A DNA stretch of 64,000 nucleotides from Septoria linicola (Eukaryota > Ascomycota > Dothideomycetes > Mycosphaerellales > Mycosphaerellaceae). This document shows, piece after piece, positions 21,762 through 32,588 of the stretch. A program made the position numbers and the translations under genes. The first letter of the stretch is position 1. Every line of letters begins with the position of its first letter. The stretch spans positions 62,001-126,000 of the forward strand of contig CP099423.1 of assembly GCA_024114885.1 (NCBI GenBank). The letters run 5' to 3'. A model generated the notes under the pieces. That model saw only the letters and a list, made by a program, of their open reading frames with translations. It was not told where the DNA came from and did no database searches.

Positions 21762-22265
21762 ATGGATTCACCAAGTCGAGCTACTTCGGATCAGAGCCCG
21801 CTATGGAGCCTCCCTCAGGAACTACGAGACATGATTTACGAGCACGCATTACTCTTTCGCGAGAATGGTTGCTGCGATGCTCGGTTACTGGCAACTTGTC
21901 GTCGTATACACACAGAAGCAGCAGACGTATACCGCCGGAACAGTGTCCAGATCAACATCAATGAAGTCGGGGTCTGAATACACGGTAAACGAAGCAACCC
22001 GCATCGCGGGTATCCTAAACTCAATGATTGGATGCAGAGACACTCAGAACATACGACAATTACATGGCCGCAATTTCTGTCCAATTTCAACAACATACAT
22101 GTCACCATCTCACGCTTGCATCTCACAAAGCTGTCGGTCGGCAAGGACGAAGGGAGCCATGGCCATCGACATCATGCTTCGGCCATTCCTGCGTTCTCCT
22201 CTCTGTGTTCTTTCTTCCGGGCCGGGCATCGGATCAGATCTATCAGCGTCGAATTCGTGGATTGA
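21762..22265 (+). pseudogene. small 2EXR-like gene with an in-frame TGA
   Basis: ATG at 21762 opens MDSPSRATSDQSPLWSLPQE, and LRDMIYEHALLF with LLATCRRIHTEAADVYR are classic 2EXR-family features. The frame meets TGA at 21975-21977 after 71 codons, then stays open in the same frame to 22265 (WPQFLSNFNNIHVTISRLH), giving 168 codons in all. The second part has the spacing expected for the family. A CGA-to-TGA change is the simplest explanation; read-through is possible. It lies 90 bp after the epimerase stop. Confidence 0.55.
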
Positions 22266-22593
22266 CCGATGGGGTAGGTTACCCACATCGCAGGCGCGTC
22301 GACATCTGCCATCTGGCCTTTCCCACCATCCACATCTTACATCTTATACCAAGCTGCCAGCGGGATTTTGTAGGTCAAAGTAGTCGCTGAGCTGTCAGAG
22401 AACTTTGTCGGGAATAATACCTCCGAGGTCATTGGCGCACGAAAGTCAGCACGGAGAGGATCGTCTCACAGCCAGGCAGAGAGATTTGCAAAACCACAGC
22501 TTCCCGGAGCATTGCTTCGATCCTCGACAGATATGATAATGATATCTAGGCAACTGGTCTGATCGATCGAGAGCAAATTTCACCCATCACCAT

Positions 22594-23412
22594 CTAGCTC
22601 AGCTGTGCCACCAAAGAGTCACCAAGGTCCTTAATACTGGCTTCGAAATCCTTCGCATTGCTTGCTTTCCAGTTTGCTGAGCTTCCTGGTTGGGCGTGCT
22701 TGCCCTTGAAGCCAATATACATCACATCATAACCGCCATGGCCCTTGTTGCCATTCAGATTCTCCTCCGGGAAGCACAGATCTGCCAAAGCCAAGCTAGC
22801 CTCGCCGGTGGATGTACCGCCATTGATGTCGCCCTGTAATGCATTAGCACACACATGAAGTCGAAGAATGCCTATTCCAACTCGCCCAAATACCATAATG
22901 CACTTGGTTATTACAAACCACAGCCATCACACTCAAAGGATGCATATTGTCGCCCTGTGGGTCGTACAAAGGGCTCGCATCGGAATCGCCAAACACCACG
23001 TAAGGATGCTTGTTGGCATTGAGATTCTTGATGCCATATTGTAGCAGCTGATCCTGGAACGCAGTCTGGTCTTGGCCAGTCTGGTCGCTCTTGCACCGAC
23101 CTTGAGAGCGATCGGCGCCGTCGCAGTCGATGTCCATGTTGTCGTACTGGCCGCCGTTGCGTTGGGAGTGGAGGTAGATGGCGTGGTCAATGTCGCCGCA
23201 GTAGGCGAAGGAGGCGTCGTCGAAGCCGCCGGCGAGTTTGGTGTTACATTTGCCGTCCTGAGGAAGAGAGCATGTCAATGGAAGTTCTCAGGGGGATCGA
23301 ATTCATGGCATACCTTGTGATTATTGTAGATGCTGCGGAGGTTGGCTGGCAAGTCGTAGCTCAGCACGGCTGTGGCCTTAGCCAAGAAGAGGAGAGCCAT
23401 TGAGGAACGCAT
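22594..23412 (-). CDS. secreted chitosanase, glycoside hydrolase family 75
   Basis: Exons 23412-23314, 23257-22886 and 22833-22594 give 236 residues. The N-terminus MRSSMALLFLAKATAVLS is a signal peptide and YDLPANLRSIYNNHK the mature start. The body carries the GH75 blocks YDNMDIDCDGADRSQGRC, NLNANKHPYVVFGDSD and PLSVMAVVCNNQVHYGIWGD. GEASLALADLCFP and YDVMYIGFKG follow. It cleaves chitosan outside the cell. Intron 1 is an ordinary GT-AG intron (55 bp). Intron 2 (52 bp) must begin with GC: only the donor GCGAGT joins YGIW to GDINGG in frame and reproduces the family sequence. Confidence 0.92.
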
Positions 23413-24067
23413 CTTGGCTGGGAATGTGAGCTGTTGGAGTGTGGATTGTACCAAGTTCTGGTCTGAGGTGCCTCTCTGTTGACGCTGGCATGTTCATTAT
23501 ATGTATGCTCTACAACAGCACGCCTAACATCTCCAAAACAGCAACGATCAACATCGATCGTCTGCAGCTCAAGCATGTACCACTACCGGACTAATCATTC
23601 AGGCAAGCGCCAGTGGATCATTACTTGCTCACTCGACACATGTACTGCCTTTTCTGGCAGTTCTTACGACTGCTGAACATAAACGAGGCATCTCTGGGGG
23701 AGCCTGCATTAGAGCTGAGCTGTGCCGAAGGATTCATCGACAAAGCTTAGCTTGCTTGAGATCTTGGCTCCGATTCGCAGAATCTTTTCAAGGTCACATC
23801 TTGATGTGACAGTCACAGCTTAGTTTGGAGTAGGTTCTTCCGGACGTTCGTTACATTGCTCGTGCTGCTGACACGGACTGGGACGCCTGACTGCTGATGG
23901 AAGTCTTAGCGGAAGTTCAGTGGAGAGGTCTATTATGCAATGGTGGGACGCCTTAAGTGTGCGACTGCACCACTGCAACTTGCAAGCCATCGACTTCAAT
24001 GCTACGAAGGTATCATCTACGAGTGCTGGCATTAGGTCTTACCACATCAACCTACGATTGAAACCGA
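23413..24067. other. intergenic, no gene seen
   Basis: Only short frames without motifs. The right part, 23810-24050, shows no coding bias. The chitosanase promoter must lie at the left edge; I see no distinct regulatory motif. Confidence 0.4.
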
Positions 24068-24781
24068 CTACTTCCTCCCAATGTTGACAGCCACGTGAGA
24101 AGTCATCCACTTCCTGATGTCTGGCTGCATGACGGCAATCACCAAAGCCACCACACCAAATGGAATGCTGGTATACCAGACATAAGTCAATGCCTTGGAG
24201 TACGCCCATCTACTGCCCTCTGCCGCCGCTACGAGGATAGCCGGCGTGACACACGGCAAGGTAGCTACCTGAGCCGGAGCGGTCAAGAGGGTCGTGACAA
24301 ATTCGGTGGCATCGGCGGGTGCAAGTCCAGCTCCGACAGCATAGGCGCCGACCTCAGTTGGCAGAATGCTAGTGATCTTGTTGGTGAAGATGGCGTAGTA
24401 GATTGTGTACCCGATGGCGCCACCAACGAATCGCAGGGTGACGACGAGTGCCACAGCTGTCGCGATAAGGTGATCGGTACTGGAGAAGAGTTAGCAATGT
24501 CGTCTACAACAGCATTTGAGTGTCTCGACTTACACGACACAAGCGACGACTGCGGCCGGTGGGACGAGCAAGAGTCCGATACCGAACGCTGCTAGAGTTC
24601 CAAAGGCGACCGCCATGCCCGGAGTCGATGGGTTGATCGCTGCTAGGGCTCCTGTGAACACTGTCATGAAGACAACGCCAAATGACAGAAGTTCTCTATT
24701 CAGGCCTTTCAATGTGGAGATCAGGGCGTTGCCAAGAGTAGCTCCTGTAGTAGCAGCGATGCCATAGCCCAGGCCTAGCGA
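24068..24781 (-). pseudogene. C-terminal half of an MFS transporter (TRI12/drug-efflux type)
   Basis: Two exons, 24781-24534 and 24479-24068, join across a GTAAGT...CCAG intron to give 219 residues. Several hydrophobic membrane segments are visible (LLSFGVVFMTVFTGALAAI, FGTLAAFGIGLLLVPPAAVV). TDHLIATAVALVVTLRFVGG and IGYTIYYAIFTNKI match the second half of fungal 14-TM efflux pumps. An acceptor-like CTAG precedes the first exon, but upstream sequence has no membrane segments and none of the MFS N-terminal motifs. The gene is therefore truncated; the missing half may have been lost in the rearrangement that left the inverted repeat at 25.1-25.9 kb. Confidence 0.7.
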
Positions 24782-25121
24782 CTAGATCACAGAACCTCGG
24801 CCATTCGGGAACTTTTCACTCGCAAGAGCTCAATTCTGAGGCTTACAGTGGTCTTTCGGGCGTTTCGTTGGAAGTCTGGCGTATCCTCAAGTCCATGCTC
24901 CTCATGTCGGCCACACGGACCACGGCACATGCGAGTTGCGGGTCCATTGCAGCCGAACGCTTTGGCTGCTTCCGTTTGCCGTACAGGTCATACTCCCACT
25001 TCAAGAAGATGCAGGCAGAAGGTACGAAAGTGTAGTTGGAGAGGAGTATTTTTTGACTTGCTCTTCGAATCGGACCGAAGATGAACCAGGATCTGATGTC
25101 ACTCAGGAAAGATCGTATGAT

Positions 25122-25852
25122 GACCGAGGCCCATACGTCCCACCGAGACATGAAGATTTCTCATTGTTCAATAACCCTCACTATTGTCCTCACAGTGATT
25201 CCGCATGCGTCCATGTCGTTCCTATTGTCGCGCTGATAACAATAGGACTCACTTGATACTAATATCCAGCTCACCGCCGCTGTCACTATAACTAACGCAC
25301 CCTAGTACTACCGTAATCATAGGCGACAACGAGGCCTCACACAGTACTCGCAATGTCAATAAGCAATCGAACTACGAGTTACTACGAGTGTAAAAACTAA
25401 TATCTGCTCTTGTCCTGTCCTAACTTAGTATACTAATGCCTCTAATCCTGTCTTCCTTAGGCTGTGATCCAACTAGCATTTGCTCTGCGAGTAACTACGA
25501 GTGCGAGATATAACTGTACTAATTATTACGTCTATTGTTCTTTCTAGCGCTCTAGACGCCCTATATTGCCATCAATCGTCCAATTGTTCTCGTAGTTATA
25601 TCGATATGGTGGAAGTCTCGGAGGTCTTTTTGAATAGCTGCTTTGGATACTCTAGTTAGCCTTATGGCACTCGGTAATCCACGTACTTAGTGATCCACGT
25701 ACGGTATGTTTCGTAGTCTCTAGCAGTGGGAGGCATAGCAGCGAGTGTGTAGAGAGTGCATAGAGAGTATTAAGTTAGACGTAGATGTAATGCAAACTAT
25801 CATTGAATCATTGAGAAATCTTCATGTCTCGGTGGGACGTATGGGCCTCGGT
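25122..25852. repeat. inverted repeat with 42 bp perfect arms
   Basis: The left arm 25122-25171 and right arm 25802-25852 are reverse complements. The first 42 bp (GACCGAGGCCCATACGTCCC at the outer end of the left arm) match perfectly, and the next 8-9 bp with two mismatches. Weaker similarity continues outside the arms (GGATCTG near 25090 and 25870). The 630 bp between them has no gene and is rich in CTA/TAA with ACTACGAGT repeated several times, suggesting mild RIP. It could be the ends of a small non-autonomous element or an inverted duplication of a gene fragment. Confidence 0.7.
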
Positions 25853-26124
25853 CTTATGATCCGACAGATCCAGGCTATGGTATCCCTCTCTCTTGCCTTA
25901 ACATCTGCATAATCGAAGATTATTCGCACCAGAGCTTTTCCTGGACGTGCATCCTGCGAGACCGGACGCCATGCGAGGACTTCGATGTGATGGAGCTCAC
26001 ATATTACACCTTAAGTGCTCTCATAGGACATCTTTTTCTCTACTCTCTATCGTTATCGTGAACACAGCTTGCGACTGCTTCTCTCTGAACATATTGACGC
26101 AGCATCTTAGTATTTCATCCTAGT
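25853..26124. promoter_or_regulatory. presumed promoter region of the mitochondrial protein gene
   Basis: No coding potential. A pyrimidine-rich run (TCTTTTTCTCTACTCTCT) lies at about 26030-26050, 80 bp before the ATG, as is frequent at fungal transcription starts. No specific binding site is claimed. Confidence 0.3.
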
Positions 26125-27428
26125 ATGTCCCCCCAGCGATCCGCCGCCCGGCTCATACGCACAACTCGAACATCTCCAAGCTCGATAACATCAAGAACAG
26201 CTCGTCGATTCTTTGCGAAAGAGCATGGCCCTCGTCATCCCTATCACGATATTCCACATCCTAGCGAAAGTATCGCCAAGCGATCATTCGGCTTCGTCTT
26301 CTCCCACTGGGGCAGCGCAGCAGCTGGAGCAGCGGCCACTATCATTGCATGGCAGTTGTATGAGCTTCTCTTCGCTGACATCAAGCCGAACATCACTGTC
26401 GCGCAAGCAGATAGGTTCGCGGAGAGTCGGGCAGATCAATTCAGACCCGCATTCCGGGAGATCACACCAGGGCCTACCGACGAGGTGATAAGAGCATTGC
26501 GAGACGTGGCGGAGCAACTAGCTGCATGGGTCCCAGGTGGGAGAGAGTACATCGACAAGTGCTTTGGTAGGATGTCAGACATCAGGCGAAGTCATGAGAT
26601 GGAAGTCAACAACATCGCACGGGACACATATGAGGAGTTGCGAGCAATTGCGTGTAAGAAAGGCTCTTCAAGCCTCGATCGTGTCAATGAGACTTGGTAC
26701 ATCTTGTCTCGCAGGATGGATCAGATATCGCGACTGGCTGGTGACCAAGCACAGCAAATGCTGGATCGCCATCCAGAGCTCAGAGAGGAACTCAATGGTT
26801 CTCTTGACAGGCTGAGACTGCTAGGCGATCATCTTGGACCTGGCGCGAAAAAGCAAGTGGACGACACCTTCGATCGCGTGTCTGAACTGGTCAAGCAGGG
26901 AGTCGACTTGACTACCGGACCTCGACTGAGAAAGCTAGTCGACGAGAAGATGCGAGAATTAGCAGGGAGGAAAGAGAAGGCATGGCAGGCGGCAGAAGAG
27001 CAGCTCCAACCACTACTTGATCGCAATCCCCATGTCCAGTCGATCTTCACTCAAAATCTTGGTATCCTACAGCAAGGTCGAGCGAAGGATGTCGTGGAAA
27101 AGGCCAGGCAAGCGGTGCTTAGTGGAAGTATAGGAGAGCTTGATCGATATATCAAGAGGTAAGTCCGCCATTATTGCGTAGACTAGCAGTTTCTGATCTT
27201 CATAGTTTGACCCAGAAGTCTGAGGAGGCATCAAGCCGGTGTCTTTCGAGTTGGTTGACCAGGAAACCTGAAGGCTCGCAGATCTTGTCGCATCTGCAAG
27301 CACTCAAGAGCGTCTCGGAGATCAAAAGCCCGGCAGCTGAACAAATTGTCAAAGTGACGCTGCTCGACGTTTCGACCTTGCTGGAACGGCGAGCACGGGA
27401 AGCGGCAAAGTTGGAGCAGACACGTTGA
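26125..27428 (+). CDS. probable mitochondrial membrane protein, function unknown
   Basis: Exons 26125-27158 and 27206-27428 join across a GTAAGT...ATAG intron to give 418 residues. The first 40 residues are rich in Arg, Ser and Thr without acidic residues (MSPQRSAARLIRTTRTSPSS), a good mitochondrial presequence. One membrane segment follows (SAAAGAAATIIAWQLYELLF, residues about 64-83). The remainder is long amphipathic helices with many Arg/Glu pairs (ELAGRKEKAWQAAEEQLQPL) like apolipoprotein-type or stalk proteins. I recognise no named family. A single-pass inner-membrane protein with a coiled domain is the plausible picture. Confidence 0.7.
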
Positions 27429-27662
27429 GCACAGCGTTGTACGATTGCTCCAACCTCTACCTCACGATAGATATTTCCATAATCACCCCGACACCTCGTG
27501 GACAAGGCAGGTGCGAACGTCCCACGGGCACCTGCATACATGCAAGGAACAACTTATCGATAGAAGCGTTTGTCCCAAGAACACGGAGCCGACTGGAATG
27601 TGCTTCACACTTTCGCCCAACCTCTGCTACGTCAAATTATTACTATCCGGGAAGATTGCATA

Positions 27663-29210
27663 ATGTCACCGACAGCGAGCAAGAATCCACGCAAGCGAAA
27701 GCACACCGCGATCTCCGGGTCCGAGCAAGACATATACGAGGCTCATGTGCAACTGCAGCTCAAGCCACAGCATCATGGCACATTTCAAGCACTAGTGACA
27801 CGACACCTACAGAATCGTCACGACTTTACCGCCAACGAAGAGATCTCAGCAGTCGACGACGTGCTCCCATTCATGCGAGACTTTGGGCCTGCTCTTTTCC
27901 CAACGAATCTCAGCTATCGTGGACACCTTGTCAATCTCTCACAGTCAACGCAACGTCAGCCGATCGGATGGGCGTGTAGAAGTGGCGCGAGTGGACCTGT
28001 GTATGTGCTCGATGGCAGGTTGTCGAATACTGTTCGTGCAAAGTGGAGGAAAGACCGAGATGGGAGAGCGCCCAGCGAGAACGAGGAGGCAGAGTTTTCC
28101 AAACTGGGAACAGTGTTGAAGCAGTTGTTCGAGGCTGTCTTGACGTACATGAAAGAGAACACTGTTGGGACCGAGACCAGGACCGAGACGCATCTGATAG
28201 AGAGTATCCTCGGCAAGGAGGAGCACGATACCACCAAGCGATCCTCGTCGCGAGAGTCTAGTCCCGATATACCGTTGGTTGTTGCGATCAGGAAACGATC
28301 ATTTAAGGAAAACTCCCGGCTTAACGCCTCAAACTCGACGCCGAGTGAAGCTAGAGCATCGTCGCATGGAGCAGATCGATCCGTTCCACACGCATCAAGC
28401 AGCATCACTGGGCCACCTTTTGATCTCGCGCCAATGGACACGAGTACCACATCGATGTCTCCAGCCGCTCCAACTTGTGCTCCTCCAGCACGAGTCGCCC
28501 CAGCTTATTCGCTTGTGGACGAGATCTTTGGCGTAGTCACTACCGGCCAGGCAAGCGAAATACCTACAACTGGAAGCATCGTAAGCCAGATACAGCGGCC
28601 GCCCGTATGTGCGCAGCCCACAAGGAGGCCACAAAGCACGTTGACCACACAGCCAAAGCGCGTAGTCAATCCCTCTACGCGACCAAACCTGACCACAAGG
28701 CCTGCAGCTAAGCGGTCGACCACGCGATGCGCGGCTGATCGCCTAATCCTCGACACGTCTGCACTACCTGCAATCACACAACAGCGCCGTGTACGAGAGT
28801 TGACAGCACGGTCAAGTACGACCAGTGGGCAAAACAACGAGCTGATCCGGCAACTCCAAGATGCCATTGCCAGCGCAAGTCCCGCTCAACGATCAGAGCG
28901 ACTGTGCATTCCCACGCCCCGATCGGCTTCTGGTCATTCGCTGCCAGCAATGTCCCCACTTCCGTGCATGGCTGCAGTGGACTCTGCGACTTCGTCTTTT
29001 GTGGTGCACAATCCTGAAATGGGCATGCCACAGGTCATAGCAACTTTGCCGCCAGTACGGATACTGGCGCAGCACGAATGGCAGCTACTCTCGCGAACCA
29101 CCGCCGTTAGACCTCTCGACCACACGTGGACCGAGGCAGATCAGAACCGGATGCTTGCGTATCGTGCTGCAATGGGATGGATGGGAGGATTGCCACTGCG
29201 TCCTAAATGA
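27663..29210 (+). CDS. hypothetical protein, 515 residues, low-complexity middle
   Basis: I chose the ATG at 27663 (MSPTASKNPRKRKHTAISGS); the frame is open about 90 bp further upstream but lacks an ATG. KNPRKRKH is a likely nuclear localisation signal. Residues 20-180 look folded (AHVQLQLKPQHHGTFQALVT, VDDVLPFMRDFGPALFP). Residues about 200-430 are Ser/Thr/Pro-rich and disordered. The end contains RILAQHEWQLLSRT and WTEADQNRMLAYRAAMGWMG. No domain is recognised. A nuclear protein is inferred only from the basic patch. Confidence 0.65.
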   Translation: MSPTASKNPRKRKHTAISGSEQDIYEAHVQLQLKPQHHGTFQALVTRHLQNRHDFTANEEISAVDDVLPFMRDFGPALFPTNLSYRGHLVNLSQSTQRQPIGWACRSGASGPVYVLDGRLSNTVRAKWRKDRDGRAPSENEEAEFSKLGTVLKQLFEAVLTYMKENTVGTETRTETHLIESILGKEEHDTTKRSSSRESSPDIPLVVAIRKRSFKENSRLNASNSTPSEARASSHGADRSVPHASSSITGPPFDLAPMDTSTTSMSPAAPTCAPPARVAPAYSLVDEIFGVVTTGQASEIPTTGSIVSQIQRPPVCAQPTRRPQSTLTTQPKRVVNPSTRPNLTTRPAAKRSTTRCAADRLILDTSALPAITQQRRVRELTARSSTTSGQNNELIRQLQDAIASASPAQRSERLCIPTPRSASGHSLPAMSPLPCMAAVDSATSSFVVHNPEMGMPQVIATLPPVRILAQHEWQLLSRTTAVRPLDHTWTEADQNRMLAYRAAMGWMGGLPLRPK

Positions 29211-29929
29211 GCACTGCGAGGGACAGATAATGAAATGAGGATGCTGAGGGTGTCGTGAAATTCGACCAAAGCGCTGCGTACCTCTCGAAGCCATGCCGTT
29301 GGTCGAAATTAGTCTACAGGCGGAAAGTTTCTCGATCGTGTAGCATCTTGTACTGCAGCTTCTTTCAGACCTAGATCTGTCGTGCGCCTTTACGCTGCGG
29401 CTCTGCTGGACCCAGCCTCTCAGTCTGTAGCTGGACACGAATCCCTGCGAGAGGCAGTAGGAACGCAGCATGTGCAAAGACACATATCCGCACAACAGTC
29501 CATCCACCTGCCCAGGTCAGTCTACGATCCGAGACACGGTCGTACGCACGTTCTGGGTGAATGACTCTGTGGCATTCCTTCGGTCTTGTCCGACTTTTAC
29601 GCAAGACCGAAAGCCGAAGAACAACTAACCTGTCCAGATAACAAGCACTGGCACGCGACAGTATACCTTGTAAGATCATCCAACTATTTTCCTGCGATAG
29701 GAAGTGCGTTGCTAAAGTGCCATGCGACGCCACGCCCACAAGCATTGGCACGAAGCCGGACTCCGCGGACCCACTTCTACGACAGGCACACGACACGACA
29801 GCACAAGAAGATGCTAAGAAGCATGACGTTGAGCCCAAATGATTAGGATGCGCTAGACATAGTTGTCAAGGTGTTCTGCGCGGTTGTGCGAGGTTGGCGC
29901 GAGGGCTCATCTTCACGAGTGAGTCTTGC
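29211..29929. other. no gene supported
   Basis: Conflicting frames on both strands (29371-29838 minus, 29586-29846 plus) show no motifs. At about 29880-29935 a + strand frame reading GLIFT, ending at a GTGAGT donor, probably belongs to the decayed permease that follows. Confidence 0.35.
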
Positions 29930-31437
29930 ACCTGGCCTCTACTTGACTTTGTAAGCTGACAACTGTGCTCAGTCGTAATCATGGGAATCTTGGCGACTTA
30001 TACCGCATACATCCTGATCCGTAAGCACAGCATCCTTCCAGATATGATGGAACAGACTTGGAACTAATTTCCAACAGAATTCTATCGAAGATATCCAACA
30101 ATCAGAGATGTGGTCGACGTTGGTCGAATCATGGGCGGCCTTCTTCTCGAAATCGTCGTAGGCATAGCTCATGTGCTCAACTTATGCCTGATCTGCGCGT
30201 CGTCTAGCGTCACGCTGTCAATCGCATTGAACACGATGACAGAGCACTCGCTGTGCACAGTCGGCTTCATTGGCATTCCGATGATTATGGGCTGGCTATT
30301 GTGCTTCCCACACAGCTTGAACTTTATGAGTCGAGGTCGATGTCCCGTGCAGGCTGGTCACTAACGTATGCGCAGGCCTGTTGGTTCGGTATTCCTGCTA
30401 CCATCAGCATCTGTAAGTCGAGAATCCAGATTGTTCATGGTACTGGCTGACTAAACAAAGTTGCCGCTGTACTCATCGTCATCGTGGCTTTGGCGATCAA
30501 CGGTCCAGATTACAATGCTGTCGCTTCTGGCGGAACTGGATCCTGGGGCGAGCCACCTAATGAGCCTCTGATCATGCGTCTCGGTCCAAATTCTACGGCA
30601 GACTTCCGGCAGCAGTTCGACGCAGTGTAAGCTCGACGTCTCTCCTTTCAATCTGTACATATGCTGATAGCTTCTACCCACACTGAACGTCGCCTTTGCC
30701 TACGCTGGAAATCAGGTAAGACAGCTGGTCAAAGCAAGCATTGATCAAGCCTTGATTGACCACCTTTTTAGGCCTTTATTACTGTCATGTGCGAGATGAG
30801 GAACCCAAGCAAGGACTACACCCGGGCCATCGTCTGGCTGAACGTCTTCGCCATCCCGATGTACGTGATCGTTGCCTGTGTGATCTACGCGTTGGCTGGA
30901 CAATACGTGGTCTCACCTGCCCTCGGCTCTGCCCCTGGTATCGCCAGCAAGGTCGCGTACGGCATCCTCTTCCCGACCCTACTCGGCTCCAGCCTCGTCT
31001 TTGGTCACACAACGATCAAGCACATGTACAACGTGATCATGGACCGAGTCATCAAGACTAGACACAGGCTGACAGGTAATGCGCCTCTGACATGGGGAGT
31101 CTGGCTCGGCTTGACCACCATAATCTGGATCTTCGCGTTCATATTCGCCAACGCCAGCCCGGCCTTTGATTCAATACTGGGAATTACCTCGGCTTTGTTC
31201 GTGACCTGGTTCACTTTTGGCATGGCAAATGCTCAATGGGTGTACATCAACTGGGGCCAGCAGTTCTCGACTTGGCAAAAGTCTTGTCTGGCAGTTCTGA
31301 ATTGGTTCATGATCGCGGCATCTTGCTTCTTGACAGTCTTTGGTCTGTATACCACGATCTCCGGCTTGGCGGCAAGAGTGGCAGATCCGGATGATCCCCT
31401 GAACGTATTCATTTGTGCGGACAACTCTGTATTCTGA
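29930..31437 (+). pseudogene. amino-acid permease (AAAP family), N-terminally decayed
   Basis: Exons deduced at 29973-30020, 30078-30335, 30376-30412, 30461-30624, 30671-30715 and 30772-31437. They encode IMGILATYTAYILIQFYRRY, TLSIALNTMTEHSLCTVGFI, FGIPATISI, LNVAFAYAGNQAFITVMCE and a normal C-terminal half with several membrane segments (WGVWLGLTTIIWIFAFIFAN), ending CADNSVF. Such proteins import neutral amino acids across the plasma membrane. Two faults are visible. The first membrane helix and N-terminal tail, normally about 60-100 residues, are not recognisable upstream. The exon ending at 30335 leaves phase 1 while the exon at 30376 needs phase 0, so one base is missing or the junction is unusual. 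Confidence 0.7.
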
Positions 31438-32588
31438 GTGGCTGCGCGTGTCGTTCACAGAGTGTGCCGAGAGAGAGAAGGATCTGGGTGCATCAGTGGC
31501 AAGGTTGTAGCAAGCTAGCTTGAAGTAGAAATTAGTATACGTGCCTCGACTTCGTCAGCTACGTATATGCTATGTCATCAGGACAGACGCGGGACAATCT
31601 GTCAAAGCCTGCCGTAACACTGCATCGATGTGCATAGAAGCAAGCAGCTGGCATGAGAGTCGATGGACAAACTTGGAGAAGTGGTCAAGAGAAGGATGGA
31701 CCACACAAAGACGTGCGAAAGCGAAAGCGAATCCGATCCTGTTCTCCTATCTCGCGACTCTCCTTTCTCTTCTCTCTGAACATCGCACGTAAGACGCCGA
31801 GCTCCATCGCGATGAAGATCTCAGCAGAATTGATAGCAATCAGTCGACGTGTTCAACGTCCGCACTGGCAGATACGCAGTACACGCCACGCTCGGACACC
31901 ACATCGCGTCCACGATTCCCACCCTAAGCTCGGGCCAATGCAATGTCCTGGAGCACAGCTCCGCAGACCAGCCTGGACCTTTGTGCCTGGACATTCGAAA
32001 GGCAGAATGACTGCAGCTCAGCATATTCCGATGTCAATTGAAATCACCGACCAGCCTCAGCTTGCGACCAGCGTGGCCACGTCCAACGATCATGGGTCCA
32101 GAGACGCAGTTGGCCAGTCTAATCTTTGGGTAGAGTATGAAGGCGAGTGTCGCGGAACGTAAGGTGGTAGACGCTCGTGATCGTGCTGCACGGTAGGCCA
32201 TTCTTTGTCCATCACATGTAGCCACCTCTTGGGATTACTGCTCAGCTTACTTGCGACAGTCCGCTCACATTAAAGTTCCGACATGAGGAGATTCCGCATG
32301 CTTCTGGTCAACTGAATGAATTATCATGTGGATAATCACGCATGTGGCAAGCACATAACATTTGCAAGTGAGCCTGTGACCTATGATGCCCATTCATGTG
32401 CATCAGTCTCGTGCGCGGACTTTCTCGAGATAGACCTTACTCTGACTACAGCAGAGGTGTGCCAGCCTTCAAGACCCAAAGGAAAGATCAAACCTACGAC
32501 ATCTTCTGCACGCGAAACAAAGACTCCTCTAACAATTCCCAATCGAGCACTCACCGCGCCTCGAATCAATCGCGTTTTCGTCACGGCC
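31438..32588. other. 1.1 kb intergenic, no gene supported
   Basis: The frame 31653-32162 (+) lacks motifs and codon regularity. The open frame from 32316 to 32588 simply extends the next gene upstream, but a good signal peptide starts only at the ATG at 32589. Confidence 0.35.

Noticed and set aside
31653..32162. 169-codon hypothetical gene
   Set aside because: No recognisable motif, no splice support and random-looking residue composition.
32316..32588. Upstream extension of the secreted-protein frame
   Set aside because: The frame is open by chance; the signal peptide begins at ATG 32589 and the upstream residues lack coding character.
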